A stretch of DNA of 28,981 nt from JBDZVM01 sp040255675 (GTDB lineage: Bacteria > Actinomycetota > Actinomycetes > Acidothermales > Acidothermaceae): the NCBI GenBank assembly GCA_040255675.1, contig JBDZVM010000046.1:1-28981 (forward strand), given 5' to 3'. Below, piece after piece: positions 8,530 to 16,171 of this stretch (the first letter of the stretch is position 1; every line of letters begins with the position of its first letter). The notes under the pieces are model-generated. The model was not told where the DNA came from. It did no database searches and was given only the letters and a program-made list of their open reading frames with translations. Made by a program: the position numbers and the translations under genes.

Positions 8530-8883
8530 ATGCCCGGCACCGAACCTGCCACCGTCGACGATCTCGCCGGTCACCTGCACGCCATCACGGGCGGCGTCGC
8601 CGCGCTTCAGGCCAGCGCGGACGCCGAGGCGCTCGCCGCGTCGTCCGCGCAACTCGCCCTCGTCGCCGCCCGCGCCGACCTCGACGCTGTTCTACCCGGA
8701 CTGCCACCGGCCGGGCCGCCGGCCACCGGTGACGCGCAAGCACTCGCTGCCCAGCTGCGCGAACTCGGCCACGCGTTCGCGACGTGGGCACAGTCAGCGA
8801 GCGGCGACGAGGCAGTCGCCGCCACCCAAGCAGCGCTACACGTCGACGAGGCAGCCCGTCGGCTCGCCGCGATCCTCCGGTGA
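8530..8883 (+). CDS. Small Ala-rich helical protein of the relaxase operon, unknown function
   Basis: The protein has 117 residues, is rich in alanine and leucine, and is predicted helical throughout, with a Pro/Gly break near residue 60 (LPPAGPPATG). It has no signal peptide, membrane segment or recognisable motif. The ATG is 33 bases after the relaxase stop and has a purine-rich GAAAGGA sequence upstream. Its stop overlaps the next GTG start. The placement directly after the relaxase suggests a relaxosome or DNA-processing accessory role. That is inference from context only. Confidence 0.7.
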   Translation: MPGTEPATVDDLAGHLHAITGGVAALQASADAEALAASSAQLALVAARADLDAVLPGLPPAGPPATGDAQALAAQLRELGHAFATWAQSASGDEAVAATQAALHVDEAARRLAAILR

Positions 8884-10310
8884 GCGAGACGTGGGGCGAG
8901 CTGATCGCCGAAGCAGAATTCCACGTCAGGCGAGCGAGAACAGCACTCCTCGAGCCGTTCTCCGACATCGACACTGCCAGACAAACGGCGCTCGCGCACA
9001 ACGACGTGCTGCGCGGACTTCACGCAAATCTGCACGTCCTCGACCCGTCCAGCGACCCTCCGTATGCCCACATCCTGGACGCCGACCTCACCCAACTCGG
9101 CCGTTTAGTGGCTGAGGTAGCGCCAACGAGTCGGCGCGACATGAATACCACGAGCGAGCCTTGGCATCAGGTCGCCAGATGCCTGCACGTAGCCGGTGAC
9201 CTCCTCGGCTCACACCTCGGCCCCGACCGTGCTCACCGCACCCCGGACGCGATCCTCTTCGACGACCCGGCCGAACTGGGCGCTGCGATCACCACCATGG
9301 CGGAACTCTCCGAGACGACCGCCGACGCGTCAAGCCATCTCGCGTTGCGCGTCCATGAAATAGCGCTCCGTCACGACGCCGTGCTCATCGATGCGTGGGC
9401 GCGCGGAGCCGTGAAAACGGCGGCGACCATCAAAGCTGCCGCATCCAACGTCGCCGCCAGGTCAAACGAGCAAACTTCAACGTCTCGGTTTATGGAGTTA
9501 CAAAGCGCGCCACTGCTGCGGCTAACCATGGCAGAGGACCCGATCGTGTCCGCCAGGCAGTCCTTCGACCGCATCCGCCTCATCGCGCACCGACAAGCCC
9601 GCGGCGAACTCAAAGCCGGGGTCGATACCTTGCGCGCACTCGCGCACGTCGGCGTACTCGCCAGCATTCACACGCACGCCATTTTCGCCGCGGCGGCAAC
9701 CAAAACCGCGCCCGACGACGCCGACCGCCTGACACGGACCTCCCAGCTTCTCAGCAACGCCAGGCATTCGTGGGCAAGTATCGACGCCGCCGTCTCAGGC
9801 TGTGTAAGCATCACCCGCTCCCCACAACTACTCATTCAAGAAGCCGAAACGCTCAACGCGAGCCTGACGAAACTGACACTCTCCCCCGACCACGGTGGCT
9901 GGCTGACACCAGAGAACATACTCAAGAATCCGCATCACGCGACGCGGGTCGCCCAACTGGCCGAACACATCACAGAACGACTATCCGATCTATCCCGGTC
10001 GACGAGCGCGATAGCCGACCGCCTCGACCGCGCGGGGGTTCTCCTCGTGCCCACCCGCGAACGCGACGACATCGACCACCCCTACCGCTGGGCACCCCTG
10101 AGCGTCGAGCGTCGCGACGCCATACGGACGGCCGTAAAAGACGCAGCCAACTCCGTTAGAAATATCGGCTCCCTCAGGCCCAAGAGCGCGCCCCAGACTC
10201 GAATGAGTCCAACACTTTCACCGCCGCTACTGCCCTCGCCGGATACGATCCAACGCCACACAGCGGCATCGAGCACACAGCACCTGCCGCCCAGACCCGT
10301 CACGTACTAG
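8880..10310 (+). CDS. Large helical protein of the relaxase operon, unknown function
   Basis: The protein has 476 residues from the GTG at 8880, which overlaps the stop of the preceding gene (GGTGA). A longer reading from 8784 would overlap that gene by 100 bases and begins with an Arg-rich tail, so it is rejected. The sequence is mainly long amphipathic helices rich in Ala, Leu, His and Arg. The C-terminus (about 425-476) is Pro/Ser/Thr-rich and probably disordered. No enzymatic motif, membrane segment or zinc site was recognised. It is the last gene of the operon that starts at 3810 and is followed by hairpins at 10369 and 10406. Similar-sized helical proteins often follow relaxase genes in actinobacterial elements. 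A structural or accessory role in transfer is inferred. Confidence 0.7.
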   Translation: MSETWGELIAEAEFHVRRARTALLEPFSDIDTARQTALAHNDVLRGLHANLHVLDPSSDPPYAHILDADLTQLGRLVAEVAPTSRRDMNTTSEPWHQVARCLHVAGDLLGSHLGPDRAHRTPDAILFDDPAELGAAITTMAELSETTADASSHLALRVHEIALRHDAVLIDAWARGAVKTAATIKAAASNVAARSNEQTSTSRFMELQSAPLLRLTMAEDPIVSARQSFDRIRLIAHRQARGELKAGVDTLRALAHVGVLASIHTHAIFAAAATKTAPDDADRLTRTSQLLSNARHSWASIDAAVSGCVSITRSPQLLIQEAETLNASLTKLTLSPDHGGWLTPENILKNPHHATRVAQLAEHITERLSDLSRSTSAIADRLDRAGVLLVPTRERDDIDHPYRWAPLSVERRDAIRTAVKDAANSVRNIGSLRPKSAPQTRMSPTLSPPLLPSPDTIQRHTAASSTQHLPPRPVTY

Positions 10311-10368
10311 GGCATCTGTGATGGACTTCGAACCAATCGGCAACCGGATTCGGGCTGCGCGACAGGCG

Positions 10369-10390
10369 CGGGCAGGCTCCAGCCTGCCCG
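10369..10390 (+). terminator. Strong hairpin after the relaxase operon
   Basis: A perfect 10-bp inverted repeat (left arm CGGGCAGGCT, right arm AGCCTGCCCG) with a 2-base centre lies 58 bases after the stop at 10310. No T-run follows. It is probably the terminator of the plus-strand operon, but it could also be part of the transfer-origin region next to it. Confidence 0.5.
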
Positions 10391-10405
10391 GCGACTGCTG
10401 CCCTA

Positions 10406-10492
10406 GGACCGGCAGAGGCTCCGCAGTCAAGGGCGGCCGTTAGGCCGTCGCGCAGCGACGCGAAGCGCCCTTGACGGCGGAGGAGCCGGTCC
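10406..10492. other. Three-stem palindromic structure, candidate oriT or convergent terminator
   Basis: Outer arms GGACCGGC (10406-10413) and GCCGGTCC (10485-10492) pair perfectly. Inside them a 17-bp arm at 10419-10435 pairs with 10466-10482 with a single mismatch (10425/10476). The enclosed 30 bases form two further perfect hairpins: GGCC/GGCC around GTTA (10435-10446) and CGTCGC/GCGACG around GCA (10446-10460). The whole 87 bases can fold into a Y- or cloverleaf-like shape on either strand. Its position just downstream of the relaxase operon fits an origin of transfer. Its position between two convergent genes also fits a bidirectional terminator. Confidence 0.5.
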
Positions 10493-10816
10493 GTAGGCTG
10501 CGCAGCCCGCCTGCGGTACGAGCTGGAATCCGCGATGGTTGCATCTCCCGCAGTGAGTAGATTCGGGCTGAAGTGGTCGACCCCTTCTATGCGCCAACTG
10601 CCATAAACGCGTTCCTCTGTCCTTGCAAATCAAGGCCGCGGCTACGAGTCGAGGAGCATCCACCAGCGGTAGACTAGCGCGGTTTTCGCTATGCAGACCG
10701 GACCGACGGACATGGTGCACCATCGACAAAGCCGCCGAGTCGCCGGACGTGATGGCAATGACACCCACCATCAGGTGACCTGTTCCTCGCTGTCCTTTCT
10801 CGGATACTCGACGGAA
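10493..10816. other. Intergenic stretch without a supportable gene
   Basis: The region lies between the palindromic structure and the end of the minus-strand regulator. The open frame at 10427-10771 on the minus strand runs into the palindrome, has no plausible ribosome binding site and shows no family pattern, so it was not called. Apart from the hairpins to its left I see nothing specific. Confidence 0.4.
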
Positions 10817-12445
10817 TTAGCTGACCGTCGTCCTCTTTGATGGCCGCCTGAAGTCATCGCGCCATGCCTGTAGGGCACGCCTGTCTTGCGCGAGAGGCTT
10901 GACGTACCTCCGTAAGAGGCTCCCTTCGGCAATCCGCGGTGCCCTCGGACGTGATTGTATGGGTAATTTTCCGGTAGATAGGCGCACAAGTAGCGCGTAT
11001 GCGGCTCGAACGATCTGGTCACCGATCCTTGGCTCAAGAAACGGAGGGATCGCCTCGAGTGGTAGGTTGGGATTCCACCATGGGACGACAAAATTCGCAT
11101 AGAGGTGCACCCACCGACCGCGCATAGGGTCTGCGTCCTCAAGTGCTCGGACGAGCTGTGGCCGAACCTTTTCTAACGTTTCAACTTTGTTCGTGGGTCG
11201 CAAATCGACCCCTACCGGCAGCTGATCCCGTTGGCGATACTCCCACAGTGCGTCCGTTCGCGAATCGCTTTCGAGTAACACAACATACGTGCCATCTGCT
11301 GAAAGCATTCTCCTTGCAGGCTTCGTAAGCTCACCAGCTTCGTCTACAAGGGTGTCGAACTCGCTCACTGCAATAACGCAATGTCGCGGTACGTGGCCAT
11401 CGGCGATCGCCTGATGAACAAAGGAATAGTCGGCTTTACCGGCGGCATCTCCTGTCTGAATAACAGGCGGGCGGGCAGTGTATTGCTGCACAAGGTCCGC
11501 TACGCGGTATGACCGCCAACCAAGGGCCTCTCCTACGACAGCCGACAAGTACGTGGTTAGCGTCGCGGGGCTTCCGACGAGCAATACTCGTGCGGCCCCG
11601 CAGTCTTCTAGAAAAGGAGCAGGTACCGCGGCCGTGGGATCAGGCAGGTGCTCTTGGTACGCGCGGACCACCGCGATGTGCCTTTCGTGTGTTGTCATTG
11701 TATTTGCGATGAGTCTTCGGTGGAGCCGTCCGACTTCGCCGTACCAATGAATCTGCACTTGTCGAGATAATTCGTGAAGGCGCCAACGCAGCTCCAAGCG
11801 TTCCCAGGCCGCGACGTAAGAAATAGGTGCACTCCGGAAATGGTCTTCGACGCGCTCGTTATCGATAAGGATGGAGCGTATCCAAGGAGCGGCGAACTCC
11901 ATCGGTACGCCGATCCCGAGATTGTCCCATTCTTTCTGTCGCCAAGCGGGTATCAGTCTCCCCTCCTCATCGAGGCCCAACTGGAACTCGACACCTCGGT
12001 AAGCAACGTGCGGGTACACGTCGCCAGTCGGCACGTCAAACAGACGAGGTCGCCAGCGCCCGTATCGATGCGCGGCCGGCTCGCCCTCATGCCCGGCCAT
12101 GACCGCGCGCGCGAGATCGTGATGCGAGGGCCTACCCAGGGTCACTTCGTCAACCGCTCGCCATAGGCGATCAAGAAGCAGTCGAGGCGATGCCGCTGGC
12201 ACAGATGCGACCCACGGCATCTGTGCTCGGGCTATGTAGCCGAGGTCTGTCAACTGCTCGACGAGCGTATACGGGGTCGCCAGTGCAATTGCTGCAAGGT
12301 TCTCCAAGCGTGGTGGCGATTGACCCCTGCACCAGCGCCGGATCGTTCGAACGTCAACCGCGAGTAGTGCCGCGAACTTCAGCTGGCTCTCATGATCGTT
12401 CATGATGCCACTAAGGCGTCTGCCCCATGTGGCGATATCGGTCAT
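10817..12445 (-). CDS. Large XRE-type HTH protein with an NTPase-like central domain, unknown function
   Basis: From the ATG at 12445 the protein has 542 residues. A longer frame to 12598 adds 51 Arg-rich residues and is not preferred. Residues about 15-60 look like a helix-turn-helix (QLKFAALLAVDVRTIRRWCRG, then LENLAAIALATP). The middle (about 290-420) has alternating strands and helices, ARVLLVGSPATLTTYLSAVVG and CVIAVSEFDTLVDEAG. This resembles a Rossmann or P-loop fold, but the GKT/S of a Walker A is missing, so nucleotide hydrolysis is doubtful. The C-terminus is Trp/Pro-rich, then Arg-rich. It is transcribed convergent to the relaxase operon and divergent from the secreted protein at 12676. 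A regulatory or stress-sensing role is inferred. No known named family was recognised. Confidence 0.65.
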   Translation of the reverse strand: MTDIATWGRRLSGIMNDHESQLKFAALLAVDVRTIRRWCRGQSPPRLENLAAIALATPYTLVEQLTDLGYIARAQMPWVASVPAASPRLLLDRLWRAVDEVTLGRPSHHDLARAVMAGHEGEPAAHRYGRWRPRLFDVPTGDVYPHVAYRGVEFQLGLDEEGRLIPAWRQKEWDNLGIGVPMEFAAPWIRSILIDNERVEDHFRSAPISYVAAWERLELRWRLHELSRQVQIHWYGEVGRLHRRLIANTMTTHERHIAVVRAYQEHLPDPTAAVPAPFLEDCGAARVLLVGSPATLTTYLSAVVGEALGWRSYRVADLVQQYTARPPVIQTGDAAGKADYSFVHQAIADGHVPRHCVIAVSEFDTLVDEAGELTKPARRMLSADGTYVVLLESDSRTDALWEYRQRDQLPVGVDLRPTNKVETLEKVRPQLVRALEDADPMRGRWVHLYANFVVPWWNPNLPLEAIPPFLEPRIGDQIVRAAYALLVRLSTGKLPIQSRPRAPRIAEGSLLRRYVKPLAQDRRALQAWRDDFRRPSKRTTVS

Positions 12446-12629
12446 ATGACGTCCCCGTTCGATCGTCGCAACCCAATGTCCGCAACAGCGACCGGACATA
12501 GATGTCCAACGCCGCCCGAGCCGCCCCACTGTAGCGATTCTGTCCCAGGCGGACAAGGAAGTCCGCTCACCAGAACGGTTAGGCCTGGTGCTGCCCAACT
12601 AGCCGCACGAGAGGAGTGTGGAGACACGC

Positions 12630-12650
12630 TGAGGCCGGAGGGCGGCCTCA
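12630..12650 (+). promoter_or_regulatory. Terminator-like hairpin in the leader of the secreted-protein gene
   Basis: TGAGGCCG at 12630-12637 and CGGCCTCA at 12643-12650 pair perfectly around GAGGG, and TTT follows at once. It lies 25 bases before the ATG at 12676, inside the likely leader. It may act as an attenuator or a barrier to read-through. The rest of the 230-base divergent gap (12446-12675) must hold promoters for both genes, but no clear -35/-10 pair stands out. Confidence 0.4.
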
Positions 12651-12675
12651 TTTCGGAGTGAGGGTGGTGAGTCAC

Positions 12676-13218
12676 ATGCTAATAAGGATGAGGCGGCGTC
12701 TACGCCGGCGAACGCTCGATGCAGCGAGTGAGTTCAATGACCGCAGGGGCCACCACGCCGCGCCAACCCCCTGGCGTCGGCGGTTGGCCGGAATAGCCAC
12801 CGTCCCGATCATAGTATTGGGTGGGCTGAGCATGATGGCGCCCGCAGCGAACGCGAGTGCGACAGGCTGCTCGTACTTCGGTACTGGGTCATTCCACGGG
12901 TATTTCGTTTACAATGGCTCCGAATGTACGGTTTTGAATGGCTCTGGCCAGGTCGTGTACGATGTCGAGTCAAGCTTTAGCTCCTGGGGAAACATCTGCA
13001 ACTGGGACATCACGGCGGAGTTCTTCGATGCCAAATGGCATTGGCATAAGACGTTCGTTTCCTCGCATCATTGGGGGTGTTCGCATTGGGGGGCGGACTG
13101 GATTCCGATTTATGAGAAAATGCAAAACCTCGTGGGAACAAAAGCTGGCTACATGTGCAGCACGCTTCGCGTAGCTGGCCAGCGTCTCACTAGTGTTTGC
13201 CACTACGTTCACCCGTAG
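12676..13218 (+). CDS. Secreted Cys/Trp/His-rich protein, unknown function
   Basis: From the ATG at 12676 the protein has 180 residues. A longer frame from 12616 runs through the leader hairpin and is less likely. The N-terminal 45 residues are strongly basic (RMRRRLRRR and PWRRRLAG). A hydrophobic segment (IATVPIIVLGGLSMMAPA) and an ANASA signal-peptidase site follow at about residues 65-69. The mature part of about 110 residues has six cysteines (CSYF, SECT, NICN, WGCS, MCST, SVCH), which could form three disulfides. It also has many Trp and His residues, including WHWHKTF and SHHWGCSHWGADW. I do not recognise the family. A stand-alone secreted protein in a conjugative element could be an exclusion factor, toxin or bacteriocin, but nothing in the sequence decides this. 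A perfect terminator follows. Confidence 0.7.
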   Translation: MLIRMRRRLRRRTLDAASEFNDRRGHHAAPTPWRRRLAGIATVPIIVLGGLSMMAPAANASATGCSYFGTGSFHGYFVYNGSECTVLNGSGQVVYDVESSFSSWGNICNWDITAEFFDAKWHWHKTFVSSHHWGCSHWGADWIPIYEKMQNLVGTKAGYMCSTLRVAGQRLTSVCHYVHP

Positions 13219-13236
13219 CGCACCAGCGCGACCGTT

Positions 13237-13277
13237 AGCGCCTCTGCAAGATCATTGTGATGTCTTGCAGAGGCGCT
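13237..13277 (+). terminator. Terminator hairpin after the secreted-protein gene
   Basis: A perfect 15-bp inverted repeat (left arm AGCGCCTCTGCAAGA at 13237-13251, right arm 13263-13277) with an 11-base loop begins 18 bases after the stop at 13218. It also lies downstream of the minus-strand DUF4913 gene, which ends at 13380, and probably stops transcription from both sides. Confidence 0.75.
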
Positions 13278-13379
13278 CGCTGATTCCTAGCTCTGTCAAG
13301 TGGCGCGGGCAGCAATCCAGAGCAGCAAACGCCAACTTTCGCCAGCGGCCTCAGCATCTCTCGCAATGTCATGCAGCAT

Positions 13380-13910
13380 TCAGGTAGCGTAGACGGCATC
13401 GGGGCGTGGCCGGTGCTCAATTGCGCAATGGACGCCCCACTCCTTTACGCGCACTAGCACGCCGGGAAGCCAGCGGTCGTGAAATTCAGCGGGTGCTGTG
13501 GGATGAGCGTCGGGGTCGCGGTAGGCCGCTTTCCACACCGCGTGTAGCGCCGTAAGTTCCTCGACGAGTTCAGGATGCTGTGCCCAACAGGCCGGTAGTT
13601 GTTCGGCTACGGGGTAGCGGCTCCGAAACCACGCCACCCATTCAGTCAGTCCTGTCCATAGAGCCTCGGCCGCTTCGGTCGATAGGTCGCGCCAGCACCA
13701 TGGCGTCGTGCCACGAGCGGACTCATCGGGGCCACGATTGCCAAGTTGGTCGGCGAGCCCGGCAACGGCGTCGGCGAGGTCGCGCACATCGTCGAAAAGG
13801 GCGTTGATGTCGGCTTGCTGTGCTTCGAGCATGTGCCGCAATCCGTCTGTTGACGACAGGTCGATGGTCTCGCCGGTGTGTCGATCCACGAAGGACATCT
13901 TGTCGGTCAT
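13380..13910 (-). CDS. DUF4913-family protein
   Basis: The protein has 176 residues. The first 60 form a helical, coiled-coil-like region (GLRHMLEAQQADINALFDDVRDLADAVAGLADQL is split by no proline). The C-terminal 110 residues carry the pattern of the actinobacterial plasmid family DUF4913: LW-x2-L-x2-WV-x-WF-x2-RYP, then LPACWAQHPELVEELTAL, a W-KAAY segment, FHDRWLPGVLVRV and a final C-x4-H. The role of the family is unknown. It is found in actinobacterial plasmids and conjugative elements. The ATG overlaps the stop of the coupling-protein gene (ATGA at 13907-13910), so the two are translated together, which suggests that it helps substrate or relaxosome recruitment. Confidence 0.75.
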   Translation of the reverse strand: MTDKMSFVDRHTGETIDLSSTDGLRHMLEAQQADINALFDDVRDLADAVAGLADQLGNRGPDESARGTTPWCWRDLSTEAAEALWTGLTEWVAWFRSRYPVAEQLPACWAQHPELVEELTALHAVWKAAYRDPDAHPTAPAEFHDRWLPGVLVRVKEWGVHCAIEHRPRPDAVYAT

Positions 13911-15610
13911 GCCGCGTCATCTCCTGCCTCACGAGGCTCCGCGATACGCCGTAGTGCTTTGTCGGCGTACCAGAGCCGTAGCCGCACCCGCATCGGCGCG
14001 AGGTTTTGGTATTGGACGACGGCCTGGACAACAGGTAATTGCTGCAGCACGTGCAACGGAGCAAGTTCTTCATGTGAGTCGCCGACCGATGTCGAGCGTT
14101 GCCCAGCACTAGCCGTCGTAGTGCTGACACGGCGGACAGTGGTGCGGCCGAGTATCTCGGAGAAATAGCGCAGCGTGTCCAGGTCACCGACACCCGGGAG
14201 GAGTATTCGCATTTTGGCGTTGGATACAACGGTCCTGGCCGCGGACCGTCCAAGCATGCCTTCGAGTTGTGCGAGGTCGTGGTAGATGAGCAACAGCTGC
14301 ACACCGTTGCCGCGCGCGGTGGTCAGTAGGTGCGGCAGCCGAGGGAACCGAAACACGTTTCCGGCTTCGTCTAGTGCTAGCAACAGTCGCGGCTCGAGTG
14401 GCCCGCCCCCGGCCGCGGCGCGCGTTTCGGCTTCGTGCACGACGGAGGCGATGAGCGCCGTCAACAAAGGCGCGAGCCGGTCGACTTCAGATTCCGCCGC
14501 CACGATGAGCAACGTGGCGGGCCGCTCCCCGAAAAGCATCGACGGGTGAAAGTCGGCCCGGGCGGTAGCGGCGCGCACGGCTGGCCGGCTGTACGCGTCG
14601 GCTAAACCGTAGGCGGTGAACAGCACCGATCCCTGTCCTTCGGGGTGGATCTGCCAGGTCGAGTTGTATTCACGCCACGCGCCCTCGAGCCCAGCCGCCC
14701 GCAGCGTCGCACGCACGTGCTCTGCGGCGGCTTGACCGTCGTAAATCGAACGGACGAACTCGTCGATGCCGCCGCCGGAATGGTGCGCGGCTAACAGCAG
14801 CGGCTTGATGAGTTTGCGTGCCTGTACGACCCACGCGCGGGCTTTCGGGTCGGCGGTCATGCCGGAGGCTTCGACGAGCCATTCGGCCGCACGGTCGGCG
14901 GCGTCCTCGTCGACGGCGTAAGCGACAGGTGACCAGCCCGACGTCGTCCGACCTGGAATCCCACCGGGAGCGATGAGCCAGACCGGGCCGAGTGCCGCGC
15001 GCCGAGCCCACAGCGCTTGCAGGTCGGCTGGTTTGGTGGTGGTCATAACCAGGCTGCCGGGCCATTCGAGCGCGTTGGGCACGATAAGCCCGGTGGTTTT
15101 GCCGGAGCCGGCCGGGCCGAACGCGACGGCGGACACACAGTCGTCGGCGGCGAGCAACCGGCCGCTGCGAGTGCCGAATCCGGCGACAAGCCGGCACGGC
15201 CGTGCTTTGGGGTCGGTAGCGACGGCGATGCGCCGCTCGATCGCGGCGCTCGCCCATTTCGCGCCGCTCGATCCAGCGCCCGGTTGCCGGCGACGACGCA
15301 CCCGGCCCCAGACCCAGGCGCCACCGATCACCAGCACGGTCAGCGAAATAACAAGCAATGCCCAAAACACCGGTGCGGAGGCAAGCGCCGATCCGCTGCT
15401 CGTCTGCCACGCTGTGCCGACGTCGGCGTGGTCGCGAACGAGTTCAGCGAAAAACCGCGCGGCGACGTCCGGAGAAGCTAGCACCCGGCCGGCGACGAGT
15501 TGTGTCAGGTCGGCGGCTGCCCACACCAACCCTGCCGCTGCCGCGAAAACAGCGCCTAACCACGCGACGGCGGCGGCAGCGCCGTCCCCTTTGGCGTGAT
15601 GTTCTCTCAT
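13907..15610 (-). CDS. VirD4/TraG-type conjugative coupling protein (T4CP ATPase)
   Basis: This protein links the relaxosome to the mating channel and pumps the DNA strand. From the ATG at 15610 it has 567 residues. That start has a GGGAG site 9 bases upstream and is preferred to one 39 bases further out that runs into the operator region. Two membrane segments lie near residues 15-40 and 80-105 (VFWALLVISLTVLVIGGAWVW). The ATPase follows with Walker A GPAGSGKTTG near residue 170 and Walker B LLLALDEAG near residue 425. A TraM-recognition-like region (LLTTARGNGVQLLLIYHDLAQL) comes just after it. It is the first gene of a leftward unit with DUF4913 and is divergent from the excisionase and channel genes. 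Confidence 0.93.
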   Translation of the reverse strand: MREHHAKGDGAAAAVAWLGAVFAAAAGLVWAAADLTQLVAGRVLASPDVAARFFAELVRDHADVGTAWQTSSGSALASAPVFWALLVISLTVLVIGGAWVWGRVRRRRQPGAGSSGAKWASAAIERRIAVATDPKARPCRLVAGFGTRSGRLLAADDCVSAVAFGPAGSGKTTGLIVPNALEWPGSLVMTTTKPADLQALWARRAALGPVWLIAPGGIPGRTTSGWSPVAYAVDEDAADRAAEWLVEASGMTADPKARAWVVQARKLIKPLLLAAHHSGGGIDEFVRSIYDGQAAAEHVRATLRAAGLEGAWREYNSTWQIHPEGQGSVLFTAYGLADAYSRPAVRAATARADFHPSMLFGERPATLLIVAAESEVDRLAPLLTALIASVVHEAETRAAAGGGPLEPRLLLALDEAGNVFRFPRLPHLLTTARGNGVQLLLIYHDLAQLEGMLGRSAARTVVSNAKMRILLPGVGDLDTLRYFSEILGRTTVRRVSTTTASAGQRSTSVGDSHEELAPLHVLQQLPVVQAVVQYQNLAPMRVRLRLWYADKALRRIAEPREAGDDAA

Positions 15611-15644
15611 GTTGGCATCTCCCGTTAATCGGACATTAGTGCTA

Positions 15645-15670
15645 GTCAAGCATGGTATGTAATGCTTGAC
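15645..15670. promoter_or_regulatory. Operator and divergent promoter between coupling-protein and excisionase units
   Basis: A perfect 9-bp inverted repeat (GTCAAGCAT at 15645-15653 and ATGCTTGAC at 15662-15670, 8-base spacer) sits in the gap between the two divergent units. Each arm contains TTGAC pointing outward, a good -35 candidate for transcription in each direction. A third, imperfect half-site (ATGCTTTCGAC) follows at about 15682-15692. A repressor bound here could silence both transfer units at once. The DNA-binding protein is not identified. Confidence 0.6.
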
Positions 15671-15756
15671 GATGTTCGACCATGCTTTCGACTAACGGAG
15701 GGCAGGCGTGTTCGATACCGTGGCGACCGCAGACGAGTCCGCATCTGGAGCGAGCC

Positions 15757-15972
15757 GTGACACCCCGCAAGCGCCAACCGCAGGAAACCGCGAGCACCGA
15801 CGAGTGGCCGGAAGTGCTCACCGCGCGCGAGGTCGCCACCTATTTGCGGGTGAACTACCTGACCGTGCTCAAGCTGACCCGCGAAGGCAAACTGCCCGCG
15901 CTCGCCATCGGGCGCGAATACCGCTACCTACGCTCAGAAATCGACCGTCGGATGCGCGGCACCCCCGAATAG
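15757..15972 (+). CDS. Excisionase-family helix-turn-helix protein (Xis-like)
   Basis: From the GTG at 15757, which has GGAG 8 bases upstream, the protein has 71 residues. A longer frame begins at 15682, but those 25 residues do not look like the family. The winged-helix core, VLTAREVATYLRVNYLTVLKLTREGKLPALAIGREYRYLRSEIDRRM, is typical of MerR-like excisionase domains: the TxxEVAxyL start, a recognition helix, GxLPA and a RxYRYxxxExDxW/R end. Such proteins direct a tyrosine integrase toward excision or act as transcription factors. There is no integrase next to it, which is unusual. It may equally regulate the operator at 15645-15670 and the channel genes downstream. Confidence 0.85.
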   Translation: MTPRKRQPQETASTDEWPEVLTAREVATYLRVNYLTVLKLTREGKLPALAIGREYRYLRSEIDRRMRGTPE

Positions 15973-16004
15973 ACGTCGGCGGCACACCACCGCGGCATTA
16001 CCAC

Positions 16005-16022
16005 ACCACGCCGGGTGGTTTT
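16005..16022 (+). terminator. Weak hairpin with T-run after the excisionase gene
   Basis: ACCAC (16005-16009) and GTGGT (16015-16019) pair around GCCGG, followed by TTT. It lies 32 bases after the excisionase stop. The stem is short, so partial read-through into the channel genes is likely. I see nothing else clear in the remaining gap to 16172. Confidence 0.3.
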
Positions 16023-16171
16023 CGACATCTCGCGGCGCTCAGTTTTGCTCGCGGCTTTCGTGCTGCTAATCTCCCGTCCGCACTCGATCATCATGGCGTT
16101 TCCGTCATGTCGGCGCAAAGACGCCGAGTGTGGCGGACGGAGGCGGGCGAAGTCCGCAGGGGGAGCAGCAG

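Noticed and set aside
10427..10771. 114-residue frame on the minus strand in the intergenic region
   Set aside because: It runs into the palindromic structure at 10406-10492, lacks a ribosome binding site and has no protein-like pattern.
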